DNA of 64,000 bases from contig NZ_VFPL01000002.1 of NCBI RefSeq assembly GCF_006716645.1, positions 310,001 through 374,000 of the forward strand, given 5' to 3'. This document shows, in pieces, positions 44,307-53,205 of the stretch. The notes under the pieces were generated by a model, which worked only from the letters and a program-made list of their open reading frames with translations, was not told the DNA's origin and searched no databases. A program made the translations under genes and the position numbers. The DNA comes from Arcticibacter tournemirensis (GTDB taxonomy: Bacteria; Bacteroidota; Bacteroidia; Sphingobacteriales; Sphingobacteriaceae). Each line of letters opens with the position of its first letter. Positions within the stretch are counted from its first letter, which is position 1.

Positions 44307-46025
44307 ATGTTTAAAAGAATTCTTATTTTATTATTGCTGCCAATTTCTGTCACCGTTATGGGGCAGGAGAATAAGGTCGTTACTGTAACCGGAGGTGCAT
44401 TAACCCAGGTTGACAGCAGCAATGTTAAAAAGAATTTTTATTCAGCACTTCAGAAAAAAACAACCGGAAACATCGAGCAGGCGGCTGATTTATTTCTGAA
44501 TGTTATAGAAACGGAGCCTCACAATGATGCCGCTCTTTATGAGCTCGGGGCTTTATATCATGCTCAAAATAAAGAAACCGAAGCTGAAGACTTTGCCCTT
44601 AGGGCTGTTACTGTAAATTCCGAAAACAAATGGTACTGGCTTCTTCTTTCGGACATTTATAAGAAAAACTCGGACGTAAAAAAACTGGTACCCGTGTTTG
44701 ACGAACTTATAAGACTCGAACCCGAAAAGGAAAACTACTATTTCGATAAAGCCAACGCTTTATCCTTGCTTAATAAAAGTACCGAAGCCGAAGCCGTTTA
44801 TCAGGAAATAGAAACCCGGTTTGGACCGTCGGCTGTATTGGATGAGGAACGTAAAAGGTTATCGCTTAAAAAAGAGGACCCTTCAACTGCTATCACGAGA
44901 CTGGAAAAATCGATAAAGAAAGAGCCAAAAGATATAAATAACTATCTCACTCTCGCTGAACTTTATATTAAAACGGGGAAGCCCGGAAAAGCCCATGATT
45001 TGTTAAAGAAGGCGCAGAAGGAAGATCCGGACAACTCTTTCGTTCATCTTCTGCTTTCGGATGTTTACCAGTCTGAGGGAAAAACAGCGGAAGCATTCTC
45101 AGAAATAAAGAGAGCTTTTGCAGACAATCATTTACCGATAGACATAAAAGTACAAATAATCCTTTCCTATTTTAATCGCATTAAGGACCCTGCAGTACTT
45201 TCGGGCGTTACAGAGCTTGCATTAATTACCACTGAGGCTCATCCCGACGATGCAAAAGCACATGCCCTTTATGGAGATGTGTTATTTCAGGGACAAAAAC
45301 TTGAGGAAGCCAAACAATCTTATAAGAAAGCGCTGACACTCAACAGGAACGTTTATCTCATATGGGCCCAGTTGCTACAGCTTGAGACTGCGCAGAACAA
45401 ATTTAAAGAAGTGATTGATGATGGAGAGAGTGCAATAGCTTTGTTCCCTAATGAGCCTGACCTCTATTTCTTTTCGGCCACAGCCTATGCACAGAGTAAT
45501 AATCACGAAAAGGCAGTTGCTTATTTAAAGAACGCCTTAAACCTGAACCCCAAAAAATGGATACAAGAATCGGATATTTATTCAAGCCTTGGAAATTCCT
45601 TACACAGCTTAAAGAAATATAAAGAATCGGACGAAGCCTTTGAAAAGTCACTACAGCTAAATCCCGACAATGTCTACACTTTAAACAATTATGCCTATTA
45701 TTTATCGTTAAGAGGAGAAGGGCTCGATAAGGCTGCAGAAATGTCGCTCCGGTCAAATGAGCTCAAGCCTGATAACGCATCCTTTGAAGACACTTATGCC
45801 TGGGTATTATTTATGCAAAAGAAATATGCCGAAGCGCGGATATGGATAGAAAAAGCTATAAAGAACAATAGTAGTAGCGGTATTCAATACGAACATTATG
45901 GGGATATTTTGTTCCACCTGGGAGAAAAGGATTTCGCCGTAGAGCAATGGGAAAAGGCAAAAGGTAAAGGCATCAAATCAGTAACCCTTGAAAAAAAGAT
46001 CAATGAGAAAAAGTTTTTTGAATAA
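44307..46025 (+). CDS. Secreted tetratricopeptide-repeat protein
   Basis: The 572-residue product has a signal peptide (MFKRILILLLLPISVTVMGQ) and then about ten TPR units, for example ALYELGALYHAQNKETEAE, DNSFVHLLLSDVYQSEGKTAEA and DNVYTLNNYAYYLSLRGEG. The periplasmic scaffold is predicted to bind partner proteins. It overlaps the next gene, a DUF4292 lipoprotein, by 23 bp, and with dut and the EnvC-like gene forms a set that I recall as conserved in Bacteroidota. Its partner is unknown; a role in outer-membrane or envelope assembly is a guess. Confidence 0.85.
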   Translation: MFKRILILLLLPISVTVMGQENKVVTVTGGALTQVDSSNVKKNFYSALQKKTTGNIEQAADLFLNVIETEPHNDAALYELGALYHAQNKETEAEDFALRAVTVNSENKWYWLLLSDIYKKNSDVKKLVPVFDELIRLEPEKENYYFDKANALSLLNKSTEAEAVYQEIETRFGPSAVLDEERKRLSLKKEDPSTAITRLEKSIKKEPKDINNYLTLAELYIKTGKPGKAHDLLKKAQKEDPDNSFVHLLLSDVYQSEGKTAEAFSEIKRAFADNHLPIDIKVQIILSYFNRIKDPAVLSGVTELALITTEAHPDDAKAHALYGDVLFQGQKLEEAKQSYKKALTLNRNVYLIWAQLLQLETAQNKFKEVIDDGESAIALFPNEPDLYFFSATAYAQSNNHEKAVAYLKNALNLNPKKWIQESDIYSSLGNSLHSLKKYKESDEAFEKSLQLNPDNVYTLNNYAYYLSLRGEGLDKAAEMSLRSNELKPDNASFEDTYAWVLFMQKKYAEARIWIEKAIKNNSSSGIQYEHYGDILFHLGEKDFAVEQWEKAKGKGIKSVTLEKKINEKKFFE

Positions 46026-46797
46026 AATAATCATCATCGCAGGAATTGTTGTGGTATTCGGCTGTAAGGCCAGAAAGGAAGCAGCCCCTATCCCTTCGCC
46101 AAAGGAGACTGTAAGCTCAGCTAAACCAGTGTCGGCAACCGAAACAGTATTGAAGAATATTTCAACGGGTCAGTTCGACTTTAAAACTCTTTCTTTAAAA
46201 GCCAGGGCTGAATTGAGTATCGGAAACAATAACAACGATGTCGGCATGAATATCCGGATCCGAAAAGATGAAACAATCTGGGTGTCGATAACAGCTATTG
46301 CCGGACTGGAAGTCGCACGGGCGCTTATTACTCCCGACAGCATTAAGGTAATGAATCGTCTCGAGGGAATTTATACGGCAAAACCGTTTAGCTATATTTA
46401 TCAATATGCAAACAGGCAAATTGACTTCAAGGCATTACAGGCCCTGCTCGTTGGGAATGCCATTCCAGGGACAGTGTCGGATCGCTCAGACGCCGAGATC
46501 CTGGGAAACCAGGTACGGCTAAGCGGCAACCTGTCGGGCATACTTTATAAGCTTACCTTCAATCCCGACAACAAACTTGTTGAGAACAACCTGAAAGATT
46601 CGGCCACTGGCAAGGAACTCTTAGCCGGGTACAGCAATTTTCAGGTTATTGCAGGAATGAAGGTCCCTTCCAGTGTCAGACTTAGCTCTGCGGCACAGAA
46701 TAAGAGCGTTCTTATAGAGCTTAAATACAATTCTGTATCAATGAACGAGACTATTGAATTCCCTTTCAGTGTTCCCAAAAGATTTCAAGTAAACTAA
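46003..46797 (+). CDS. DUF4292 outer-membrane lipoprotein
   Basis: The product (264 residues from the ATG at 46003) has a lipoprotein signal ending VVFGC. The following domain contains SLKARAELSIGNNNNDVGMNIRIRKDETIWVSITAIAGLEVARALITPDSIKVMNRLEG, which matches DUF4292 proteins and looks like the LolA/LolB beta fold. A role in lipoprotein handling is therefore possible but not shown. The start is the ATG at 46003, which overlaps the TPR gene by 23 bp; a TTG at 45988 is also in frame. The spacing favours co-translation with the TPR protein. Confidence 0.82.
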   Translation: MRKSFLNKIIIIAGIVVVFGCKARKEAAPIPSPKETVSSAKPVSATETVLKNISTGQFDFKTLSLKARAELSIGNNNNDVGMNIRIRKDETIWVSITAIAGLEVARALITPDSIKVMNRLEGIYTAKPFSYIYQYANRQIDFKALQALLVGNAIPGTVSDRSDAEILGNQVRLSGNLSGILYKLTFNPDNKLVENNLKDSATGKELLAGYSNFQVIAGMKVPSSVRLSSAAQNKSVLIELKYNSVSMNETIEFPFSVPKRFQVN

Positions 46798-46864
46798 CCG
46801 GCGCGCCGGGCTGAATTGAGAATTCGGAAATCAGTTTTCGGTATTTTTATCTAAGTTTGTCTCC

Positions 46865-48112
46865 ATGAGTTTGATTAGGCTATTTCTTTGTTTTGCATTC
46901 CTGATTATTGGCGGAAGCGTTTTTGCACAAAGCAGTTCGGAGCTTAAACGGCGCAAGGAGGCATTGACCAGAGAGATTGAGATGCTGAGGCGATCGCAGA
47001 GTAAGGTTGCCAGCAGCAAGCGTCTGTCGCTAAAACAAATTAATGCGCTCAATGCACAGATCAGATTAAGAGAAGAAAAGATCCGAACCATTAATTCAGA
47101 AATAAGGTTGCTCGACAATCAGATTTCAGAGAACACGAATACGGTTAGATCACTTCAGAGCCAGTTAAAAAAACTAAAGAAGGAATACGCTGCGATGGTG
47201 CTTTTCGCTTTTAGAAACCAGAGCGCCTACAGCAAACTGATGTTTATTTTTGCTTCAAAGGATTTCAACCAGGCTTATAAGCGGCTAAAATATCTTCAGC
47301 AATTCGGGGATTACAGGCAGAAACAGGCTCAGTATATTGAACAAACACAAAAATCACTTGGAGCCAAAATTGTAGAACTTGATCATAACAAACGGGAAAA
47401 AAGCACCTTGCTTAGCGATCAGCAAAATGAAAAGTCAACGCTGGGTAAAGAAAAGAACAATCAGTCGGTTCAGTTAAGCCGGTTAAGCAAACAGGAAAAG
47501 CAACTGAGACAGGAACTACTGCAAAAGCAAAAAGAAGTGGCGCGCCTAAACCGGGCTATCCAAAACGCCATCAATAAAGAAATTGAAGAAGAACGGCGAA
47601 GAGCTGAGGCTGCGGCCAAAGAAGCTGCAGAAAGAAGCGGAACAACGGCTAAACCTGTTGCGAGCGGATCGGGTGTTCTTGCAGCTACGCCTGAAGCAGC
47701 TCGTCTCTCCTCTGATTTCCTTAGTAACCGTGGACGACTGCCATGGCCTGTAAGTGTCGGGACTATTGTTGAACGCTTTGGAAATCACGGATATGGCGTA
47801 AACGTTACGGTTGAAAATAACGGCGTGGATATTAAAACCAGCGAAGGAGCTACCGTAAGGGCAGTATTTTCAGGGGAGGTTCGGTCTGTTTATAACATTG
47901 GAGGCCAATATGCAGTGCTTATCCGTCATGGTGAGTATTTTACAGTATACTCTAACTTACGGACAGTGAGCGTATCGAAAGGCCAGAAAGTAGCCGTGAA
48001 GCAATCCATAGGCACAGTAATTACCGACCCGGTAGATGGCACAACTCAGCTGCATTTTGAAGTGCGGAAGGGCGCGTTGCCGATGAATCCCGAAGGCTGG
48101 CTGGCGAATTGA
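46865..48112 (+). CDS. EnvC-like murein hydrolase activator (degenerate M23 domain)
   Basis: The 415-residue product has a signal peptide, a long coiled coil (about residues 25-250) and a C-terminal LytM/M23 domain (about 295-410). The zinc ligands of active M23 peptidases are missing: the usual HxGxD is NNGVDI and the HxH is QLHFEV. This matches EnvC-type proteins, which do not cut peptidoglycan but activate amidases during cell division. It follows the DUF4292 gene after 67 bp. A region rich in Ala and Glu (AEAAAKEAAERSGTT) links the coil and domain. Confidence 0.88.
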   Translation: MSLIRLFLCFAFLIIGGSVFAQSSSELKRRKEALTREIEMLRRSQSKVASSKRLSLKQINALNAQIRLREEKIRTINSEIRLLDNQISENTNTVRSLQSQLKKLKKEYAAMVLFAFRNQSAYSKLMFIFASKDFNQAYKRLKYLQQFGDYRQKQAQYIEQTQKSLGAKIVELDHNKREKSTLLSDQQNEKSTLGKEKNNQSVQLSRLSKQEKQLRQELLQKQKEVARLNRAIQNAINKEIEEERRRAEAAAKEAAERSGTTAKPVASGSGVLAATPEAARLSSDFLSNRGRLPWPVSVGTIVERFGNHGYGVNVTVENNGVDIKTSEGATVRAVFSGEVRSVYNIGGQYAVLIRHGEYFTVYSNLRTVSVSKGQKVAVKQSIGTVITDPVDGTTQLHFEVRKGALPMNPEGWLAN

Positions 48113-48163
48113 GTTTATGGATATCCGATAAAATAATATTCAACCATTAGCGTTTTAAATACT

Positions 48164-48171
48164 TATATTTG
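48164..48171 (+). promoter_or_regulatory. Possible -7 promoter element for the tatA pair
   Basis: TATATTTG matches the Bacteroidota -7 consensus TAnnTTTG, 25 bp before the first tatA start. The -33 element is not clear. Confidence 0.4.
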
Positions 48172-48196
48172 TATTGATTAACTTAATAGCAAGTCG

Positions 48197-48472
48197 ATGT
48201 TGGATTCAATATTGTTATTTCTGAATATGGGTGGACCGGAAATGATGGTGGTATTATTTGCCATCCTGTTGTTGTTCGGCGGCAAAAAGTTACCGGAGTT
48301 GGCCAGAGGTCTTGGAAAGGGTATGCGCGAATTCAAAGACGCATCAGAAGGTGTGAAACGTGAAATAAATCGCAATATCAACGCAGTAAATGACGATCTC
48401 AGTGTTGATCTTGATAGTAAGCCTTCAGAGGCCCAGAAAAACGAAACTGAACAATCACATATAAATTCATAA
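48197..48472 (+). CDS. tatA: Sec-independent protein translocase TatA/E-type subunit, first copy
   Basis: The 91-residue product has one short N-terminal membrane helix ([14 protein letters not shown]) followed by the hinge and amphipathic helix [23 protein letters not shown], the TatA hallmark, and a polar tail. TatA oligomers form the pore of the twin-arginine export system. A second, shorter homologue starts 2 bp after this gene. No tatC is in the window. Confidence 0.92.
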   Translation: MLDSILLFLNMGGPEMMVVLFAILLLFGGKKLPELARGLGKGMREFKDASEGVKREINRNINAVNDDLSVDLDSKPSEAQKNETEQSHINS

Positions 48473-48474
48473 AT

Positions 48475-48663
48475 ATGTTAAATAGCATTTTACTTATAGC
48501 AGGGTTAGGAGCTCCTGAAATCATTATTATTCTCGTTGTTATCCTGCTATTATTTGGGGGACGTAAGATTCCGGAACTGATGCGCGGACTAGGACGCGGC
48601 GTGAAGGAATTTAAGGATGCCAAAGACGGTGATTCTTATAAAGAAGGCGATCGACGCGAGTAG
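48475..48663 (+). CDS. tatA: Sec-independent protein translocase TatA/E-type subunit, second copy
   Basis: The 62-residue product has the same layout as the gene just before it ([41 protein letters not shown]), with almost no C-terminal tail. The two are clearly paralogues and share a transcript. It could act as a TatE-like spare or take the TatB role, since Bacteroidota commonly lack a classical TatB. A strong terminator follows. Confidence 0.92.
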   Translation: MLNSILLIAGLGAPEIIIILVVILLLFGGRKIPELMRGLGRGVKEFKDAKDGDSYKEGDRRE

Positions 48664-48701
48664 TACTCTTCTGAAAACTAGTTTTTAAATAATCTATTAA
48701 G

Positions 48702-48738
48702 CCCCATACATTGCGATTTTGCACTGTATGGGGTTTTT
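48702..48738 (+). terminator. Rho-independent terminator after the tatA pair
   Basis: CCCCATACA (48702-48710) and TGTATGGGG (48725-48733) form a 9-bp stem with a 14-base loop, followed by TTTTT. It separates the tatA pair from gatA. Confidence 0.9.
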
Positions 48739-48753
48739 CCATTTCACAGAAAT

Positions 48754-50202
48754 ATGTACCTTCACGGCATGGAACATCATTCGTCCCTAAGCGTTGTACA
48801 GGCAGGAATCAGAGAGGGTAAACTTAACTTAAGAAACCTTGCGGAAGAATACCTGCAAAGGATTGAGGAGCTAAAGCATTTAAATGCGTTTATTGAAGTA
48901 TTTAATGATGAGGTACTGCAAAAAGCTTCTGAAATACAGGAAAAGATCCTTGCTGGTAAAGGTGGAAAGCTGGCTGGCTTAATTATAGGAATAAAGGATT
49001 TGATCTGCTATCGTCAGCATGGTGTTTCTGCCGGATCCCGAATACTTAAAGATTATGTTTCGGTATTTTCATCCACTGTCGTTGAACGCCTGTTAAAAGA
49101 AGATGCCATTATTATAGGAAGACTGAACTGCGACGAATTTGCCATGGGAGGATCGAACGAAAACTCCTGGTTCGGGCCAGTAAAAAACCATGCCGACAAT
49201 ACCAAGGTTTCTGGTGGTTCGTCGGGCGGCTCTGCAGTTGCTGTTCAGGCCGGTCTTTGCATGGCCGCATTAGGCACTGATACCGGCGGATCGGTACGTC
49301 AGCCAGCCTCTTTTTGTGGTGTTGTAGGCTTAAAACCTACCTATGGCCGCGTATCACGACATGGTATTGTGGCCTATGCGTCATCGTTCGACCAGGTGGG
49401 CCCACTGACCCACTCTGTTGAGGATGCGGCACTTATTCTGGAAGTTATCGCGGGGCACGACGACTACGACAGTACTTCTTCTACTTTACCGGTACCCGCC
49501 TATTCAAAGAATCTCAACTTTACTGGCAAAAAGCGAATTGCCTACCTTCCGGAGACCCTGCAAAGTGAGGGCCTGGATCCGGAGGTAAGGGCGCTGACTG
49601 AAGCGACTATACAGAAACTAAAAGACGAAGGACATATCGTTGAACCTGTTTCATTTCCGTATCTGGATTATGTAGTGCCCACGTATTACATTATTACCAT
49701 GGCAGAAGCTTCTTCAAACCTCGCACGGTACGACGGGGTACATTATGGCTATAGAAGTCCGAACGCCGTCGACCTTGAATCAACCTACAAAAAGTCGAGA
49801 TCGGAGGGCTTTGGAGCAGAAGTTAAACGCCGCGTTATGCTGGGCGCTTTTGTTTTAAGCGCCGGCCATTACGATGCCTTTTACGGCAAAGCTCAGCGCG
49901 TGAGGCGACTTATACGTGAGAAGACAGAAGAAATTCTGAATGATTACGATTTTATCATATTACCTACCTCTCCCGGGCCAGCTTTTGGATTAGGTGAAAA
50001 AACAGATGATCCTGTAGTTATGTATCTGGCAGATATCTTCACGGTACAGGCGTCGCTTGCCGGAATTCCTGCGATCTCACTTCCATTAGGCAATAATACC
50101 CAGGATCTGCCGTTAGGAATACAACTGATTGGAAAACGATTTGGCGAGCCGGAATTGCTGGCTTTTTCAAATTACCTTATAGATGTAACTAAAAATCAGT
50201 AA
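48754..50202 (+). CDS. gatA: Asp-tRNA(Asn)/Glu-tRNA(Gln) amidotransferase subunit A
   Basis: The 482-residue protein is an amidase-signature GatA. The Ser-cisSer-Lys triad is visible: Lys in IIGIKDLICYRQHG, cis-Ser in VSGGSSGGSAVAV and the nucleophile Ser in GTDTGGSVRQPASFCG. It releases ammonia from glutamine for transamidation of mischarged Glu-tRNA(Gln) or Asp-tRNA(Asn). gatB and gatC are not in the window. ATG codons at 48754 and 48769 are both possible starts; the later one fits the family length slightly better. Confidence 0.93.
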   Translation: MYLHGMEHHSSLSVVQAGIREGKLNLRNLAEEYLQRIEELKHLNAFIEVFNDEVLQKASEIQEKILAGKGGKLAGLIIGIKDLICYRQHGVSAGSRILKDYVSVFSSTVVERLLKEDAIIIGRLNCDEFAMGGSNENSWFGPVKNHADNTKVSGGSSGGSAVAVQAGLCMAALGTDTGGSVRQPASFCGVVGLKPTYGRVSRHGIVAYASSFDQVGPLTHSVEDAALILEVIAGHDDYDSTSSTLPVPAYSKNLNFTGKKRIAYLPETLQSEGLDPEVRALTEATIQKLKDEGHIVEPVSFPYLDYVVPTYYIITMAEASSNLARYDGVHYGYRSPNAVDLESTYKKSRSEGFGAEVKRRVMLGAFVLSAGHYDAFYGKAQRVRRLIREKTEEILNDYDFIILPTSPGPAFGLGEKTDDPVVMYLADIFTVQASLAGIPAISLPLGNNTQDLPLGIQLIGKRFGEPELLAFSNYLIDVTKNQ

Positions 50203-50255
50203 TTTAGTATAAAAGGGGAAATCATTTTAACCTGCCTTCGGGCAAAAGAATTAGT

Positions 50256-51605
50256 ATGATGAGAAAAACTACGGCCTCGGCCCTGTTTTTGCTCGCTGGG
50301 ATGATCACAATATCGTTCTCATCGACAAGCATGGCAGCTACCGGCAGCAAACAGCTATCACAAACAACGGGAAACAATACTGACTCACTAAATTATAAAC
50401 AATCCCTCCAAATTATTCAGAATAAAATTCCGCTTACGTATAATGAGTACGTTCAAAGGTTCATAGACAGCTATACCACTTCGCAAAAGGCGCGGTTTTC
50501 AAAAATGCTGGGACTTTCTAAATATTACTTCCCCATTTATGAAAAAGTATTCAAGGAACGGAATGTTCCTGAGGAATTAAAATATATTTCGGTAATTGAA
50601 TCATCGCTTAATCCCGATGCCGTCTCGAGAGTGGGAGCAACCGGCCCATGGCAATTTATGTACGGGACTGGAAAAATCTACGGCCTGACAATAGATGATT
50701 GGGTAGATGAGCGTAAAGATCCTGTAAAGGCATGTAATGCCGCTGCCAGCTACTTCCTCGACTCTTACTTCTTGTATGACGACTGGCTTCTCGCTATTGC
50801 ATCCTACAACTGCGGTCGAAATAATATAAAATGGGCGATAGCAAAGGCAGGCGGTAAAAAAGACTTTTGGGCCATACGGGAGTATCTTCCGGTAGAAACG
50901 CGCAATTATGTACCGGCGTTTATTGCTACGGCTTATGTAATGACTAATTACTGGAAGCACAATATTAATCCGTCGGAGCCTGATTTTAACATTAACACCG
51001 ACGTTATTACAGTGAACGCCGCCGTTTCGCTAAAAGATATAGCCAGGGCTGCTAATATTAGTGAGGAAGAGCTAAGTATTCTGAATCCCTCTTTAAAAAA
51101 ACCGATCATCAACGGCAGCGTAAAAGATCCCAAAAACCTCATTATCCCCGTTACGAAGCAACTTTCGTATAACACTTTATATGAAGTACTGAACGGTGCC
51201 TGGGATGGCAAAGCAAGCGTTATGAACGCTTCATATAGTGCTGAGGGGAGCCGTGGCGGACAAATAAGTCATAAAGTAAAACCCGGTGAAACAATTCTGG
51301 ATGTCGCCAATCAATACGGCACAGAAGTCCAGGACATAAAAGTTTGGAACAATCTAAAGACATCTGCAGTTGTACCCGGACAGGTTATAAAAATATTATC
51401 CCCTAAGATCACTCCCTCTGTTGTGAAGAAAGAGAGCACTACCGGCAATGGTTACATTACTTATGAAGTAAAGCAGGGCGACACACTTTCCTCAATAGCG
51501 CAAAAGTTTGACGGAGCCACTGAAGAAGAGATCAGGGTGATCAATCAGCTCAAACATGCCTCAGCTGTTAAGCCGGGGATGATCCTCAAAATAATGGGAG
51601 GCTAA
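50256..51605 (+). CDS. Lytic transglycosylase with LysM repeats, MltD-like
   Basis: The 449-residue product has a signal peptide, a GH23 lytic transglycosylase domain (about 70-240) with the catalytic Glu in ISVIESSLNPDAVSRVGATGPWQFM, and two clear C-terminal LysM repeats (about 345-390 and 403-447). A third, divergent LysM-like stretch lies about 250-300. The enzyme cuts the glycan strand of peptidoglycan, making 1,6-anhydro ends. Two ATGs are adjacent at the start. A 12-base UUCG hairpin (TGCCTTCGGGCA, 50233-50244) lies just before the start codon. Confidence 0.92.
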   Translation: MMRKTTASALFLLAGMITISFSSTSMAATGSKQLSQTTGNNTDSLNYKQSLQIIQNKIPLTYNEYVQRFIDSYTTSQKARFSKMLGLSKYYFPIYEKVFKERNVPEELKYISVIESSLNPDAVSRVGATGPWQFMYGTGKIYGLTIDDWVDERKDPVKACNAAASYFLDSYFLYDDWLLAIASYNCGRNNIKWAIAKAGGKKDFWAIREYLPVETRNYVPAFIATAYVMTNYWKHNINPSEPDFNINTDVITVNAAVSLKDIARAANISEEELSILNPSLKKPIINGSVKDPKNLIIPVTKQLSYNTLYEVLNGAWDGKASVMNASYSAEGSRGGQISHKVKPGETILDVANQYGTEVQDIKVWNNLKTSAVVPGQVIKILSPKITPSVVKKESTTGNGYITYEVKQGDTLSSIAQKFDGATEEEIRVINQLKHASAVKPGMILKIMGG

Positions 51606-51607
51606 TT

Positions 51608-52129
51608 TTACTGTACAGGCGTAATAGTAAGTTCTACCCTTCTGTTTTTTGCACGGCCTTCAGGAGTACGATTGTCGGCAATAGGCTTTGTATCGCCGTA
51701 TCCGGTTGTACTTATACTGCTTTCCGTAAGACCATGGCTTACTAATGTTGCTTTTACAGATACGGCTCTTTTTTCGGAAAGCCATTTATTATACTCCGGG
51801 GTTCCAGTTTTATCAGAATGTCCTTCTATCACTATTTTAACGTCTCCCTGCTGCTTGATCACCTCAGCCAACTTCTTAATATCTGCCTTCGCCTTCTCTG
51901 TAAGATAGGATGAATTAGTCGGAAAAAGAATCTCTGAATCAAAAGTGACTTTTATACTCTGTTCAGATCTTACAACCTGGGTATTGGGAAGTTTATTACG
52001 ATAGGCATCATACTGAACATCACTTGCAGGCTGCGAAGCAACTGAACTATCAGCGATATTTTTTTTGCTTTTGCATGAAAGCAGCACCGTACAAGTAACA
52101 AGCACTGCATAAAAGAAGGGTCTTATCAT
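51608..52129 (-). CDS. OmpA-family peptidoglycan-binding lipoprotein
   Basis: The 173-residue product has a lipoprotein signal (ending VLLSC) and a C-terminal OmpA-like domain with ILFPTNSSYLTEKAKADIKKLAEVI, IVIEGHSDKTGTPEYNKWLSEKRAVSV and GYGDTKPIADNRTPEGRAKNRRVEL, which includes the Asp and Arg that hold diaminopimelate. It would tether the outer membrane to the cell wall. It is convergent with the transglycosylase, whose stop lies 2 bp away. Confidence 0.92.
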   Translation of the reverse strand: MIRPFFYAVLVTCTVLLSCKSKKNIADSSVASQPASDVQYDAYRNKLPNTQVVRSEQSIKVTFDSEILFPTNSSYLTEKAKADIKKLAEVIKQQGDVKIVIEGHSDKTGTPEYNKWLSEKRAVSVKATLVSHGLTESSISTTGYGDTKPIADNRTPEGRAKNRRVELTITPVQ

Positions 52130-52183
52130 GAGTAAATTGTGTGTTAAAGATGACAGATACGGGTAAAGATATAAATTTTCGCG

Positions 52184-52969
52184 TTATTCGCTTCTGAAAC
52201 CAAAGGTGTACGTAGAGCACCAGCGATTGTAATCTGCCTTTTCCGCCGGCGCTATGTTAATAACCTTTATCATCCAGTCGCCAGAGCGGTTAAGCTTAAT
52301 ATAAATCTTGCCGTCTTCGTCGCTGATGCTTTCAGACGGAAAAACAGTACCATTAAGTGTCTTGGTGTATACTTCGGCCCTGATCTTAGCTAAAGGTTTC
52401 CCTTTAAACAATATCTGCGCAGTCAAATCCTCTCCATATTTCAATTTATACGGGTTCTGAAGCAGCACAAGTTCCAGATCGTGTCCCGTTTTTTCACTAT
52501 ATTCATTACCCGAAGGCTTTGCTGCCATCAATAAGGTCTTCAAAGCGAATATGTTGTTTATACTCATCTCCTCTTTATCACTCACTTTTCCAGACAGCTC
52601 TGGAAACCCTTCATCTGATAGTTGCCTGATAACATCTTCTCTATCTATTTCAGATTCGGATAATTCCTTTTTTGCGGTCACCATACATAATCCAGAGTTG
52701 TTCAGCTGAACCGATAAATGGCTCTCGGCGTCCTTATTCGCAGAAAGAAGGTTTATGGGTTTTCCACCGGCATATAAAGATGCGTCAGCAAGCTGTGAGA
52801 CAGGTAATTTCTTCGCTTTAACGGTGTCGAACCCTTTCCCGTAAAAAACTCCAACATCTGTCATCTGCCCCTTTTCAGGAAAAAATCCGCCAGGCATGAG
52901 GTAATAGCTTTGCGCATTAAGCAGATTAAACGAACATGTCAGTAACAACGAGCAGATCAGGTATTTCAT
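52184..52969 (-). CDS. DUF4198 periplasmic protein
   Basis: The 261-residue product has a signal peptide ending LLNAQ and matches DUF4198 (SYYLMPGGFFPEKGQ at the start; PYKLKYGEDLTAQILFKGKPLAKIRAEVYTKT and SDEDGKIYIKLNRSGDWMIKVI at the end). DUF4198 proteins are beta-rich, periplasmic and often near metal-uptake genes; their function is not settled. Here feoAB lies 1.6 kb further on the same strand, which is suggestive but weak. A TAAGTTTG promoter-like element lies at 52987-52994. Confidence 0.8.
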   Translation of the reverse strand: MKYLICSLLLTCSFNLLNAQSYYLMPGGFFPEKGQMTDVGVFYGKGFDTVKAKKLPVSQLADASLYAGGKPINLLSANKDAESHLSVQLNNSGLCMVTAKKELSESEIDREDVIRQLSDEGFPELSGKVSDKEEMSINNIFALKTLLMAAKPSGNEYSEKTGHDLELVLLQNPYKLKYGEDLTAQILFKGKPLAKIRAEVYTKTLNGTVFPSESISDEDGKIYIKLNRSGDWMIKVINIAPAEKADYNRWCSTYTFGFRSE

Positions 52970-52986
52970 ATTATATTTTCTATCCT

Positions 52987-52994
52987 CAAACTTA
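52987..52994 (-). promoter_or_regulatory. Possible -7 promoter element for the DUF4198 gene
   Basis: On the minus strand this reads TAAGTTTG (TAnnTTTG), 18 bp before the start codon. The -33 position is only T-rich, so support is partial. Confidence 0.35.
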
Positions 52995-53205
52995 CAAAGT
53001 TTATCAGGCGCATAAAACTCAATCTAATATTATTTTAGTTAAAAAGCGTTAATATTTACACTAGAGTTATACTAAATTGAGCCAGAACGCACAGTATGAA
53101 CTTTTTACTATACAGCGGTGTCCTGTTTTACAGGTAAAACCCGTCAGTCCGCCCCGCGCTTATTCGTGGCACGGAATTTATTTATCTAAGTAGATATTCT
53201 ACGAT

